Source: Onchidella celtica (lineage: Eukaryota; Mollusca; Gastropoda; Systellommatophora; Onchidiidae). From it: a stretch of 64,000 nucleotides of DNA. Shown here piece after piece: positions 47,736-58,900 of the stretch. Both the position numbers and the translations under genes were made by a program. The stretch spans positions 69,671,920-69,735,919 of the forward strand of contig OZ007569.1 in assembly GCA_963931925.1 (NCBI GenBank), read 5' to 3'. The notes under the pieces were generated by a model. It was not told the origin of the DNA and did no database searches. It saw only the letters and a program-made list of their open reading frames with translations. The first letter of the stretch is position 1, and each line of letters starts with the position of its first letter.

Positions 47736-48970
47736 TGTAAATTCAGGCTTACCTATGTCCACCCATAGAATCATATGATAATAGGTAATATTGTACTATT
47801 CTAAATTGTTTACCAAGACCAAATATCATCCATTTGGTACCTCTGTCGTTTTCCTGCACCCTCTGTGATATTGCCCTCCCAAGCTCTGTTCCCTTGCCAT
47901 CAGTAGGCCTATACGTCATGTGTACTTTAGAGACGAAAAACAGATTGAAAGACCAGACCTCATTTATCCTCCTACCATTAATATTAGATGCAGATTTGTA
48001 TTTGCTTGTCAAGAAAAAAGTTGATAAAGGCAGTGGTTTACAAAATGAGGAAAGGGGGAGGGGTAGCATTGAAAAAAAAAAAAAACAACCACGAGGTTTG
48101 AAGACTAGAAGAGACTGGAGTGTTGTGTTAGAAGAGATAAGAGTTACCCCTCCTTGGCCACGATTAGCGACGTCTGTATGCGAGGTCACTGCGCGTGGCT
48201 AGAGTTTCAAATTGGCGCTTTTCTCATTTTAATTCCCGATCATTTCCAGGCCAGCTTTTTATTGGGTCCCACTGTATCCGTGCGCCATCTTAGCAAGCAC
48301 TAGGTCCGATCTCGGCGTGTGCGCCAGCATTAATGACTATTGTATTCGACAACAGAGGGCATGCCGAAGCATTACGTAGCATGCATTTAAATTGACTCAT
48401 ACAGTCGGAGACGTTCCCGAGATAATGGAAACCGCTTGGGGAAATAGCTCAGCTTCGCAGACTACAAACAAGAGATCCTGGAGGGAGGGGAGGGGGGGAA
48501 GGGCAAAAAAAAAATCGAGCACGAAAAACACGGCTTCCAGGCTACTCTGCCAAACATGGAGGGATGGGTGGAGGAGGGAGGAGGATCATTCTGTTACCAG
48601 ACAAACTTTTAAAGAGGGCGTCTAGGAGTAGGATATGCTTTACCATTATGTTGGCTGTCTGTCAAACACATCATTTCGAGGTAGAGGGACAGTCGTGAAG
48701 GGGGAAAGGGGAGACAACCCGTATATGCGAGCCAGTAAAATACCGGTACGTGAAGAAAGCAATGAGAGATCCATGAACGTGGAAATGTTTGGTCTAATTG
48801 CAGAAGCGGCCATGCCAGGAACATTTCAGTTTTGTTACGACTTCTACCTGTTGGCGTAGTTTTTGGAAACATTGGGGGCCAAAACTCGCCACTCAAAATT
48901 TGCCTTGGGGGCTCATGGCCAAGACTGCTCATGGGCCTCCCGGTAACTGTGTTACCGTTGCCATCACACA

Positions 48971-49520
48971 GATAGGTTGCAACGTTGAAATCCATGCGTT
49001 TTTTCTCTGTGGTGTGATTCTCAAAGTGACCTGAATCAATTACATGTAATATCAATTTTGGCCAGTAACAGTCGTCGGAGATAGGTTGCAACGTAGAAAT
49101 CCATGCGTTTTTTCTCTGTGGTGTGATTCTCAAAGTGACCCTAATTCAATTACATGTAATATTAATTTTGGCCAGTAACAGTCGTCGGAGATAGGTTGCA
49201 ACGTTGAAATCCACGCGTTTTTTCTCTGTGGTGTGATTCTCAAAGTGACCCTAATTCAATTACATGTAATATCAATTTTGGCCAGTAACAGTAGTCGGAG
49301 ATAGGTTGCAACGTTGAAATCCATGCGTTTTTTCTCTGTGGTGTGATTCTCAAAGTGACCCTAATTCAATTACATGTAATATCAATTTTGGCCAGTAACA
49401 GTCGTCGGAGATAGGTTGCAACGTTGAAATCCATGCGTTTTTTCTCTGTGGTGTGATTCTCAAAGTGACCCTAATTCAATTACATGTAATATCAATTTTG
49501 GCCAGTAACAGTCGTCGGAG
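48971..49520 (+). repeat. 110-bp tandem array, five copies
   Basis: GATAGGTTGCAACGT begins each unit at 48971, 49080, 49190, 49300 and 49410. The array ends at GTCGTCGGAG (49520). Units differ by very few bases, for example ACGTAGAAAT versus ACGTTGAAAT and CCACGCG versus CCATGCG; the first unit is one base shorter. Each unit has TTACATGTAAT, a 10-bp palindrome with one extra base. Near-identity indicates recent amplification. Confidence 0.97.
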
Positions 49521-50167
49521 ACATCAGCAGAGACGGCAAGAACTGAGTAGAATGACATTCGACACCTTCGCACTGTCATTGGGAGTCTGTAGACACATGT
49601 ACATGTTGTAGACTATAATGTTGGGATCGCGCACGAACCATTTCAAGATTTTCTTGAACTTTGGCCAGTGGCGGATTCCAGGAGTACATTTTTGAAGCCA
49701 ATATGTGCAATATTTATGCCACTCTGCGGTATTCAAAATCTCATGTTTAGTTGGCGTCTGAGACAAAGTTCGGTGTTACTGACACCATTTGGCAGCACCT
49801 GTGCAGATTCTGCAAGCCAATTCAATGGTGCCCAATGACTATCTGTGACTTGGTTGTTGTGATAAACTTCACCTGTATTTGTATTAAATCCTGGCCTGCT
49901 ATTGGCATTTCTATGCGATAAAACTCTGATGCAAGCATATTTTGGCAATAAGTATTATAGAATAAAATGTTGATCAACTGTAGACATTGCAGGGCAATGA
50001 ACTGTTGCAACCATTCTACATATTTTAATGAAAATTATATTTTACATATAATTATCATTATGTTGTCCAACCCAAGGGACCGGGATCTGCTGAAATGTAA
50101 TTTTGCATTAAATCTTGTGGAGTAAAGTGTTTCAGATTTTGTTTACATCAGCTAATGCTGAATTTTC

Positions 50168-50215
50168 CACTTCGACATCATCATCATCATCATCATCGTC
50201 GTCGTCACCATCATA
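50168..50215 (+). repeat. (CAT)n/(CGT)n trinucleotide run
   Basis: About seven CAT units run into CGTCGTCGTC and then ACCATCATAC. It gives a spurious poly-His frame. Confidence 0.9.
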
Positions 50216-50984
50216 CTACATGTTTAATGGAGCCAGAGAGTGAACATGTAAGCGCCTGGACATTTGTGACCACGGGACCAAAAATTTTGAAACGTTATGG
50301 ATTGCCTCATTTTTTACCCTTTAAGTTTGTAGCATCTGCAAGCTATCCCTTGCCCTCCCCCGTTTTCTTGTTACACAGGTGAGCATGTGTTCATTTTATT
50401 ACCGCCAGAGTGTACTGTACTCCGTGACCTGACCTTCTTTTCCTAGTGAGTAGTTTTTTCCTCGCCCGCTTGTTGTCAGGTGTTTTGACCCGTTCAGTAA
50501 ATATTAGTATGTTCCCGAACATTCGACAACATTGTGGATAAGGATGTTTACGCCAGATTTGGCCTTGAGTGATGTAACCTGATATCGTATTGATACGTGA
50601 TTGGTTAGTTTGTGCGAGGGCAAAGGTAACGTTTATTTCGGGAACTTTCTGTAGAAATGTTTATATATATGGACCTGTGTGAGTGGTTGGTGGGTGAGTA
50701 AGTGAGTTTCCTTTTGTGTGGCGTAGATATTTAGTTTCGCTGGTGTCTTCCTAGTAGTTTATTGTTCACTCTACAGTTATTAAACTTTAGTATTATTTAA
50801 TTTATCGTCGGATCTCGTGTTTATTTATTTTACAGCTGTAATAGTTTCGTTTTCTAAAGGGTTGTTAGATCAACTAACTCCCCCCTACTATAACGTGCTA
50901 GAACAACCTCAGCTGTTACAAAGTACATGGGCACATCCATTTTGGACAAAATACAGCTTTTTTGTTTTATATAATACTAGATGA

Positions 50985-51160
50985 GCTACCGGGCATTGCC
51001 CGGAATAAACAATCATGTGCCCCCCCCCCCCCCCCCTCGTCTCTCTCATATAATAAAAGTAATAAACTACAGTTTTGCTTCAGAACTCATGCGCACCAGA
51101 ACACTACGCACCAAACTGAACACTTGACACGGTTTACTTTTTATGACATGCACGGTAGAA
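50985..51160 (+). repeat. Dispersed repeat with CCGGGCATTGCCCGG palindrome, copy 1
   Basis: GAGCTACCGGGCATTGCCCG then GAATAAAC is followed by a C run, then TTTTGCTTCAGAACTCATGC and ACACTACGCACCAAACTGAA. The same order occurs at 63038-63215 (GAGGTACCAGGTATTACCCG, TGTTGCTTCAGAACTTAAGT, ACACTACGCACAAACTGAAC). The copies are diverged. Superfamily unknown. Confidence 0.65.
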
Positions 51161-51785
51161 TATATATTACGAAACAAACATGTAAAAATACAGATGTTAC
51201 ATAGCAATAAACATTGACATTTTTTAAAAATACATGCTTGAAGTAAACAACTTTTAATTATAGCCATCATCTTCCTTATCTCCATTGCCACCTTCCTGCC
51301 AAATTTAAGGCCTGAAGAGTGTATAGTTTGGTCAGTTAGTCATGCCAAAGGTTGCAAGTTACTGAAATAGATAATAGACAATAGATAAGATGTACCATGA
51401 GTCACCAAAAGAAAAAAAAATGTATTTTGTCGAGTGGAACAGAAAAATGTAAAGTATGATCGCAAATTTTGTTCTTGGCCTTTCCCTGATGTTGGCCTGT
51501 CTTTACACAATGCTGGACGGAAATCTTTCAGCGTATCACCTCTGTGTATTCCCCGGGTCATCAGGCCAACTGCTGGTGCTTAAATAGAAAAGAAAATGAA
51601 ATGTAGGAATGTAAAATATTTATCCTATGCAGCTTAAAATTTTCTTTACGTGGTTATAGGAGGAAACGTGGAGGAGATAATAATTGTGCTGTACAGGGTT
51701 ATCCCACTTTGAAACATGCAACATTTAGGGGATATTTCTCTGCTTGAGCCGCCCATGTATATACTATCAGTTTCATAAGCAAGGC

Positions 51786-52157
51786 GTTATTTACAAGGCA
51801 TACCTTGAAACTAACTCTAGCGTTATTTTCAAGGCATACCTTAACAGCTTCTGATTGGTCAATGAAACATGCCTTGAAAATAACGCTGGCGTTAGTTCCA
51901 AGGCATACCTTGAGTCCAATAAACAATACATAGCTACCCCGGCGGCTTTCCCTGATATGTCAATCTGACTACTACCCAGACGAACATCGGCCTACGGCCT
52001 CGATGATACAAACTGACTAGACCCTCACGTCGTTACATATCAGTCTGACAATGCACAGTCTACGGCTCCACGTTTAGAAATACTGAAACAGCTTCTGATT
52101 GGTCAATGAAACATGCCTTGAAAATAACGCTGGCGTTAGTTCCAAGGCATGCCTTGA
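51786..52157. mobile_element. Foldback element carrying a nested 131-bp repeat
   Basis: 51796-51841 (AAGGCATACCTTGAAACTAA..) is an imperfect inverse of 51869-51912 (CATGCCTTGAAAATAACGCT..). The right arm, CAGCTTCTGATTGGTCAATG onward, is then duplicated directly and exactly for about 63 bp at 51845-51907 and 52089-52151. The dispersed repeat copy 2 (51921-52052) lies between the two direct copies. Read together this looks like an insertion or a local duplication inside a foldback. Confidence 0.65.
51921..52052 (+). repeat. Dispersed 131-bp repeat, copy 2
   Basis: Nearly identical to 24763-24894 on the same strand (differences such as ACTGCCCAAACG versus ACTACCCAGACG). The flanks of the two copies are unrelated, so the shared unit has sharp edges. 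Confidence 0.85.
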
Positions 52158-53279
52158 AAATAGCCACTTCGGTTTCATAATTGCGTTGTCAAGTTTTTGT
52201 CAGTACTAAGAGAGTCCGAGAGACAATGGCAACGTCATATCAAGAAGTCACTGTGTGTTTGAAAGGTAATGCCATGGGTCTTCGGTACCGGCGCATTCGT
52301 GGTGATAGCAGTTTCTTGATGTCACTAAAGATAAACTAATTGTTTACATTAGAATGACGGGTTGGCGTTTGGTTGGTTACCGATGGCATAACTGGGTTGG
52401 TGTGTACGCTGGAATGTGTACACTAGACACGATATTATGATCTGATAGTGAGTGTTTTCTGGATTTTTAGACAAATCCAATCCGTTTTGAGCAACTGGTC
52501 TCTCAAAGCTGTGCGCTCTGTGGACTCATACAGATGTTTTGCAGCCAGTACACAAAAGAAATTAATCTGCGCACAAAAGCATTAGTTACCTAAAATAATG
52601 TAGTATTTAATAGTCGTAAATAGTTATTGAAAATAATTTCTTGTATTATATCTCTTGCAATTATACTTGCACTATATTTAAAAAAAAAAAAAATGCTTAC
52701 AGTCTTTATAACCCTGAGAGATTGGCTGTGCCAAAATTTGTATTGAAACACTGCTAGGTTTACATTTGCGCAAGCCTTCGCTGCACACCAAAGAGCTATT
52801 GAACGCACTATAAGCTCTTTGCTGCACACATACTTTTTAACAAGGAAAATATTTGCACATGAGATTTTTTGCGCGAGTTGACTACTGGAAATTAGAAGGA
52901 ACATTGCTTATGAGCGGCATGGGAGAATAACTCGCTGAGGCAGAGGGGGAAATAATGCTCGAGGACTCTGTATTTGAGTTTGAATCTGGGTTTAACTGCA
53001 CGTCGGCACGATAACGGCCATTTTGCGCCCTGCACGGTTTTTTGGGTACTTTACTGTATACTCTACACATAATGGTGCTTCCGAGAGATAGGATATTATA
53101 CTGTTTGTATCAGTCTGGAATGGTTTTGACATGGATGATCTTTCCGCCTACAAACAATATCGTCGGGTATTTTTCATATTGTTGTATGTGCATTTTTGTC
53201 TTTGCGAGAAAATGAGGATCGAAACTTGGAAGAGTTTGTAAAGTCAGAGGACAAAAATTACGTCACGAAAACATACACA

Positions 53280-53556
53280 CCGTGGTCTAGAGGCAAGGTA
53301 CTCGCCTGTCATGCCGAAGGTAGAGGTTCAAATCCCGGCCGGTACATACAGGCATGTTGGAATTTTGGGATTTTTCTCACATTTTCCTGTCCCTGATCCT
53401 AAGGGAGGTAGGATCGAGCACCTAGTCTTCTCGGATAAGGACGAAAAACTCGGAGGCTTGTGTGCACCTAGCGCATATTAGATACCTTGGCAGTTGGAAA
53501 TCGAAAAGAGCAGGCCGAACAGGCCGCTGCCCGAGCAAAATTAAATTAAATTCATC
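53280..53556 (+). mobile_element. tRNA-derived SINE, copy 2
   Basis: A box GTGGTCTAGAGGCAAGG near 53282, B box GGTTCAAATCC at 53325-53335, then the family body (GGATAAGGACGAAAAACTCG, CTTGGCAGTTGGAAATCGAA, AGCAGGCCGAACAGGCCGCT) and an AAATTAAATTAAATT tail. Lacks the 67-bp internal duplication of copy 1. C and A runs follow at 53584-53611. Confidence 0.88.
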
Positions 53557-54256
53557 CCTATTACTCCCTCTCCCCCCTCATCTCCCCCCCCCACCCCCCC
53601 CCCAAAAAAAAACAACCCCAACCCGCCGACCGGCGCTGCACTGTGGCGACGACGTGCCTGCTCCAGTTGTAACTGGGCTACAGTTACACAAAGGCAAATT
53701 TCCCAAATGGGATTAAAGAACTGTACAAAATACAAAATACAAATACGTCGAAAAGTTTTTAGCCGATTGGAATGACACTTACACATAATGAAATTAGGAC
53801 GACAATTTCACGACAAAACCTCAAAATCTGCAAAACGCAGCACACAAAATGGAAAATACCCCACGGTATGATGCCTGAGACGGTGGGAGATAGAACATTG
53901 ACAGAAAGTCGAGAAAACAAGGAATAAGACGAGAAGTGTCAACCAGCAGTCAGGCGCTAGACAGGTTGTTCAACGTCCGAAACTTCAGTTAACTACAGGG
54001 TAGGTTTAGTGGTCAAAGTTGAGATGATGTCAACTATTGTTCCATATCTAATTTGAAAATATTGTACATGTATTTTTACGAAAAGATTTTACTTATATCC
54101 ACGTCGTGCCAAGACAAATCGACAAATACTGCACGCAGTTTCAGCTTGTTTCATCCATCCATGTTAAAGGTCTTGCCTTTTTAGTTGCGCCACTAATTTT
54201 GAGACGCATTGTTGTCTTGGTGCCCCTGAGTCGATTCTGATCGGCCTGGGAGTGTT

Positions 54257-54365
54257 GGATGGTGACGTCACGATATTGAGTGTCAGTGAGATGCTGCCCT
54301 TCAGTCACACTGCCCGTTTTTTTTTTCCTTTTCTCACTAAAACTCAATTCGTGACGTCACCATCC
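54257..54365. repeat. Inverted repeat carrying two perfect CRE octamers
   Basis: GGATGGTGACGTCACGA (54257-54273) is exactly inverted at 54349-54365 around a 75-bp loop. Both arms contain TGACGTCA (54263-54270 and 54352-54359), the consensus cAMP-response element. The flanking ATTGAGT/ACTCAAT bases also pair loosely. Confidence 0.85.
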
Positions 54366-54777
54366 ATCTATTTGGTCGATCAAAACCGGCTGGTGTGCGC
54401 TTAGGCTAATGACCAAGAAACTGTGCATGGTGATTATCTTGTTGTTTTTTTGGGTTTTGTTTAAAAAGTCTTTCGGGGTTTTTTTTGTCTTGTTTCTGCC
54501 CCCCACTGTTATAACTGTTAAGAGATTGTCGTCTTTGCCCCCCCCCCCCCCCTTTTTTTTTTTCGTTACGAAGAGGAAAAAATAACAATGATGGTAATGA
54601 TTAGACTGAAACAATATTATCCGTCTGTGAAGTAGAATTTTTTTTCCTGGCATTCACACTTTCCATACTTCAGTGCGGGGAGACAGGCGGTTTGTGCAAG
54701 ATTTGGTCTTTTTATCCACCCATTAGTACGCTGCTTTCAATACCTTGAGTGCAGGCTAAAGAAACTTGGAGTAAGAT

Positions 54778-55995
54778 ATTGTGCAGTGTCTAGTTGCCAT
54801 GGACTGGAAACCTTCGGATTTTGTGCAGTATCTAGCTGCTGTAGACTGAAAACCTTCGGATTTTGTGCAGTATCTAGCTGCTGTAGACTGAAAACCTTCG
54901 GATTTTGTGCTGTATGTAGCTGCTGTAGACTGAAAACCTTCGGATTTTGTGCAGTATCTAGCTGCTGTAGACTGAAAACCTTCGGATTTTGTGCTGTATG
55001 TAGCTGCTGTAGACTGAAAACCTTCGGATTTTGTGCCGTGTCTAGCTGCTGTAGACTGAAAACCTTCGGATTTTGTGCAGTATCTAGCTGCTGTAGACTG
55101 AAAACCTTCGGATTTTGTGCTGTATGTAGCTGCTATAGACTGAAAACCTTCGGATTTTGTGCAGTATCTAGCTGCTGTAGACTGAAAACCTTAGGATTTT
55201 GTGCAGTATCTAGCTGCTGTAGACTGAAAACCTTCGGATTTTGTGCTGTATCTAGCTGCTGTAGACTGAAAACCTTCGGATTTTGTGCAGTATCTAGCTG
55301 CTGTAGACTGAAAACCTTCGGATTTTGTGCTGTATGTAGCTGCTATAGACTGAAAACCTTCGGATTTTGTGCAGTATCTAGCTGCTGTAGACTGAAAACC
55401 TTAGGATTTTGTGCAGTATCTAGCTGCTGTAGACTGAAAACCTTCGGATTTTGTGCTGTATCTAGCTGCTGTAGACTGAAAACCTTCGGATTTTGTGCAG
55501 TATCTAGCTGCTGTAGACTGAAAACCTTCGGATTTTGTGCTGTATGTAGCTGCTGTAGACTGAAAACCTTCGGATTTTGTGCTGTGTCTAGCTGCTGTAG
55601 ACTGAAAACCTTCGGATTTTGTGCAGTATCTAGCTGCTGTAGACTGAAAACCTTCGGATTTTGTGCTGTATGTAGCTGCTGTAGACTGAAAACCTTCGGA
55701 TTTTGTGCTGTATGTAGCTGCTGTAGACTGAAAACCTTCGGATTTTGTGCAGTATCTAGCTGCTGTAGACCGAAAACCGTTCGAACTTTGTGCAGTGTTT
55801 AGCCGCTGTAGACTGAAAACCTTCGGATTTTGTGCTGTATGTAGCTGCTGTAGACTGAAAACCTTCGGATTTTGTGCTGTATGTAGCTGCTGTAGACTGA
55901 AAACCTTCGGATTTTGTGCAGTATCTAGCTGCTGTAGACCGAAAACCGTTCGAACTTTGTGCAGTGTTTAGCCGCTGTGGACTGAAAACTTTGTG
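54778..55995 (+). repeat. 42-bp minisatellite, about 28 units, with one open frame
   Basis: The unit is about CTTCGGATTTTGTGCAGTAT then CTAGCTGCTGTAGACTGAAAAC. Two subtypes alternate (CAGTATCTAG and CTGTATGTAG). A 210-bp block of five units is duplicated (TATAGAC at 55135 and 55345). A 43-bp variant (GAAAACCGTTCGAACTTTG) at 55772 and 55941 breaks the frame. The 42-bp period keeps one + frame open for 338 codons (54786-55802), reading repeats of CCRLKTFGFCAVSS; the other frames have stops in every unit. The frame starts at GTG and contains no Met, which argues against translation. Confidence 0.95.
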
Positions 55996-56461
55996 CAGTG
56001 CAGTGTCTCAGCTCAGCAGTAACATTGCAAATCCCATAGCGAGTTACTGTGGTTATCGCGTGATCCTAGCAACCCAGCCTTTGTCTGTTACTACACTGTG
56101 AAAGCTGAAGAGTTTTTTTGTTGTTGATAATTGCTGCCGTTGTCTTGCTCCTTATCTTCTACTAGACTGCGCTTTCAAAGTCTTAAAGGAAAACTGCCGC
56201 TCGTAGTTGTGCAGATTTTGCACTGCATGACAATGTAGTATATTTTAGACATGATGACCGTCAGAAAGTGACATTTCAACCCCAATACTTGACCGTCAGC
56301 ACATGGGACTTACTATAAAAATATAAAGAAGCATTTTGGTAGGCATTATCCGCACTCAAACGCCTATCAAATTATAATATCCCTACAGATGTACACGTTT
56401 CAGTCAGGACAGCTAACCAACCGTCCGGAAACGTTTGGCAAATATCCCTACCGATGGACAT

Positions 56462-56672
56462 CCCGTAAAGGGCAAGCCAGACCAAGGCTGGCGCAGGCCT
56501 CAGATTGGTGGCTCACCACCTAATTATCATGCACCACACTAAACCACTACTCACAGCCCACACCGCGGCGGTATGGGCAGTTAGTTGTGGTTTAGTTTGA
56601 TGTACAATAACAAGGCGGCCAGCCACCAACCTGGGACCTACACTAGCCTTGGTCTGGTTTACCTCTTAGTTG
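56462..56672. mobile_element. 210-bp near-palindromic element
   Basis: The two halves pair around about 56567. GCCAGACCAAGGCT (56476-56489) faces AGCCTTGGTCTGGT (56645-56658); GATTGGTGGCT faces AGCCACCAACC; ACACTAAACCACTAC faces GTTGTGGTTTAGTTTG; and the centre is CACACCGCGGCGGTATGGGC. Arms are about 100 bp with no coding sequence. A foldback or palindromic MITE; no target duplication confidently read. Confidence 0.8.
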
Positions 56673-56808
56673 GGACAACTATCTCTCTTTAAGAACTTTC
56701 GGAACATAACCAGTCACACACGTTGCTTTGCGATTCACGGCTCTTTGCGATTTGACGATAATGCCTCACGGGAAAATGTTTGAACGTATAGATAATTGTG
56801 TTGTCGTG

Positions 56809-57131
56809 ATGTGAGCAGAGAGTATGTATTTATAGAGAGAAATCATTTTGCCAAATCATGAAACTAGGTCACTGCGGACGGGACGGTCTGCATGATAGAG
56901 AATGTTTCAATCTACTTACTGTGATTTGTTCATATTTTTGGGCTGGTTGAAACTATCTGGAGCTGTTTGTAAGCTCTCACTCCCTGTGGAAATGTACAAA
57001 CGGGTATTGTTTACCGCTGCGACCCACTTTCCGCTCCACGCTAATAATAGTTTGGCGGAGCCTCCCGTATCTCATGGTGCAAATCGACCAATAGTGATTG
57101 CATTCTATGCATACATACTCTCTGGTGTGAG
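56809..57131. mobile_element. MITE family X, copy 2 (309 bp) with 7-bp target duplication
   Basis: The element 56816-57124 begins CAGAGAGTATGTATTTATAG and ends, inverted, CAGAGAGTATGTATGCATAG. It is flanked by ATGTGAG (56809-56815) and GTGTGAG (57125-57131), six of seven matching. The interior aligns with 32100-32426 (TTTTTGGGCTGGTTGAAAC, GGAAATGTACAAACGGGTA, GTGCAAATCGACCAATAGTG). Confidence 0.85.
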
Positions 57132-58600
57132 TGACACACACACACAAATTCACAAAAAGAAACGTCCATCTGATTCTGTTCAATAGTCTCCTCTGCGCTG
57201 TCTCCACGTCTAGCATTTGCTCAACTTCTACACCACTATTATGACACAAGGACGTGGACGTGCGAACAATTCCTTTAAAGCCAGAGCTGTTAAGTCTCTG
57301 CGTTTCTTTCTTTTTTTTTTTTTTTCATTTTGTTTGTCTTCGTTTACTGATATTAACTTCCTCTTCTTCTTTCTCTCTGTCTTCGCCTTCCCCAGTATGA
57401 ATTTATCATGATTTTATTATCGTACTATAATGGAGGTAGAGGGTGAACGTGTAAGCACCAATAACTGTATGGGTGCGTAATAAAAAATTATGAAATTTTG
57501 TGTTCTGTCTCAATTTTTGACAATATCTTACACGGACACATCGATTTTAAACAAAATTCAGCCTACGATATTGTGTATTCACCACCTTTTGTGCCGTAAA
57601 AAGTGATGCATTTTCATGTAGTAAAATGGGAAAGTATGATCGGAAATTTCGTCGTGACTATAATTTATGTCCGCCATTCTATGAACGGCAGTTTACATAG
57701 GTTTTTGTAATTATCATAATAGGTATTGTTATTTCTTATTTATATTCGCACAATTTGCACACACACACACCCCCCCCCCTCACCTTTGGGTTTTTTATTT
57801 TTGTCCCCATTTTGTCTCCTTTTCTTCTAGATTTTCTGTTTTGTTTACTTGTTTGTATGTATCCGCACGCAACTTTTCATGTATATATGTTTATTTTGGG
57901 GTCATCTCACAGCATTCTCACAACCGAGACACTCAGAATTTTCTTCTTTATAATTATTATCAGAAATCTTTCCACAAGAAAAAAAAAAAACACCCTGACC
58001 CTTTTGCTCTTAGCCCGGCGTTTTTCTCTTCTTTTCTTTTCATTTCTTTTCTTCCACTTTTTTTCTTTTCTTTTCTTTCTATTTCAGTGTCTCGCGTGAC
58101 GTGGCCGTACAAACTACAGGGAAAACGAAAACAAATTTACTTTCATTTCTATGTGATGATATACATTTGCAAAGCCCGACTGGGCCGCAGCCTCATTATG
58201 GGACCCATGCGTGTTGGCGGAACATTTTTTTGTGTGTGCGTGTGTCCGTGTGACATCCAGCGTCATCTACATGGGCAGTCTTGGCATCACCTCTCCCCCT
58301 CCTCGTCCTCTTTTGTTTTTTCCTCTATTTTCCCTCTATTCTCCCTCCCTCCCTCCCACGAGTTGGCAGAGGTTTCGGGTTTCATCCAAGATCGTGCTTC
58401 AGGTCGGAGCCATGAATTATTTGGATGGATCTTTTCTGCACGCACACAGACTGTCTCAGAGGGCATCGCCGGACTAGCATCTTTATTCTGTCTTATTCTT
58501 TCATGTCCTTCTTCCTTCATTCCTTGCCTGCTTCTTTATTTCTCTTTCTCTCTCACTCCTTTTTGTGCCCTGACAGTTGCAATTTGGTGTTTTCCACTGT

Positions 58601-58601
<1 letters not shown>

Positions 58602-58682
<81 letters not shown>

Positions 58683-58683
58683 G

Positions 58684-58720
<37 letters not shown>

Positions 58721-58782
58721 TTATTTATCCATCCATCCATCCATCCATCCATCCATCCATCCATCCATCCATCCATCCATCC

Positions 58783-58831
<49 letters not shown>

Positions 58832-58844
58832 CCTACCTACCTAC

Positions 58845-58889
<45 letters not shown>

Positions 58890-58900
58890 GATCTATCTAT
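58602..58900 (+). repeat. (TCTA)n/(TCCA)n compound microsatellite, about 300 bp
   Basis: A block of TCTA repeats, then about 14 TCCA units at 58728-58783, TCTA again, four CCTA units near 58830-58845, and more TCTA to 58900. It sits in a pyrimidine-rich stretch (58010-58560). The period of four leaves all frames open, creating long artefactual Tyr-Leu-Ser-Ile frames. Confidence 0.98.

Noticed and set aside
48971..49520. CRISPR array
   Set aside because: The 110-bp units are contiguous with no unique spacers, and the genome is eukaryotic.
54786..55802. 338-codon frame of Cys-rich repeats as a protein-coding gene
   Set aside because: Starts at GTG, has no Met at all, coincides exactly with a 42-bp tandem array and breaks at a 43-bp variant unit. 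Kept as a repeat and a finding.
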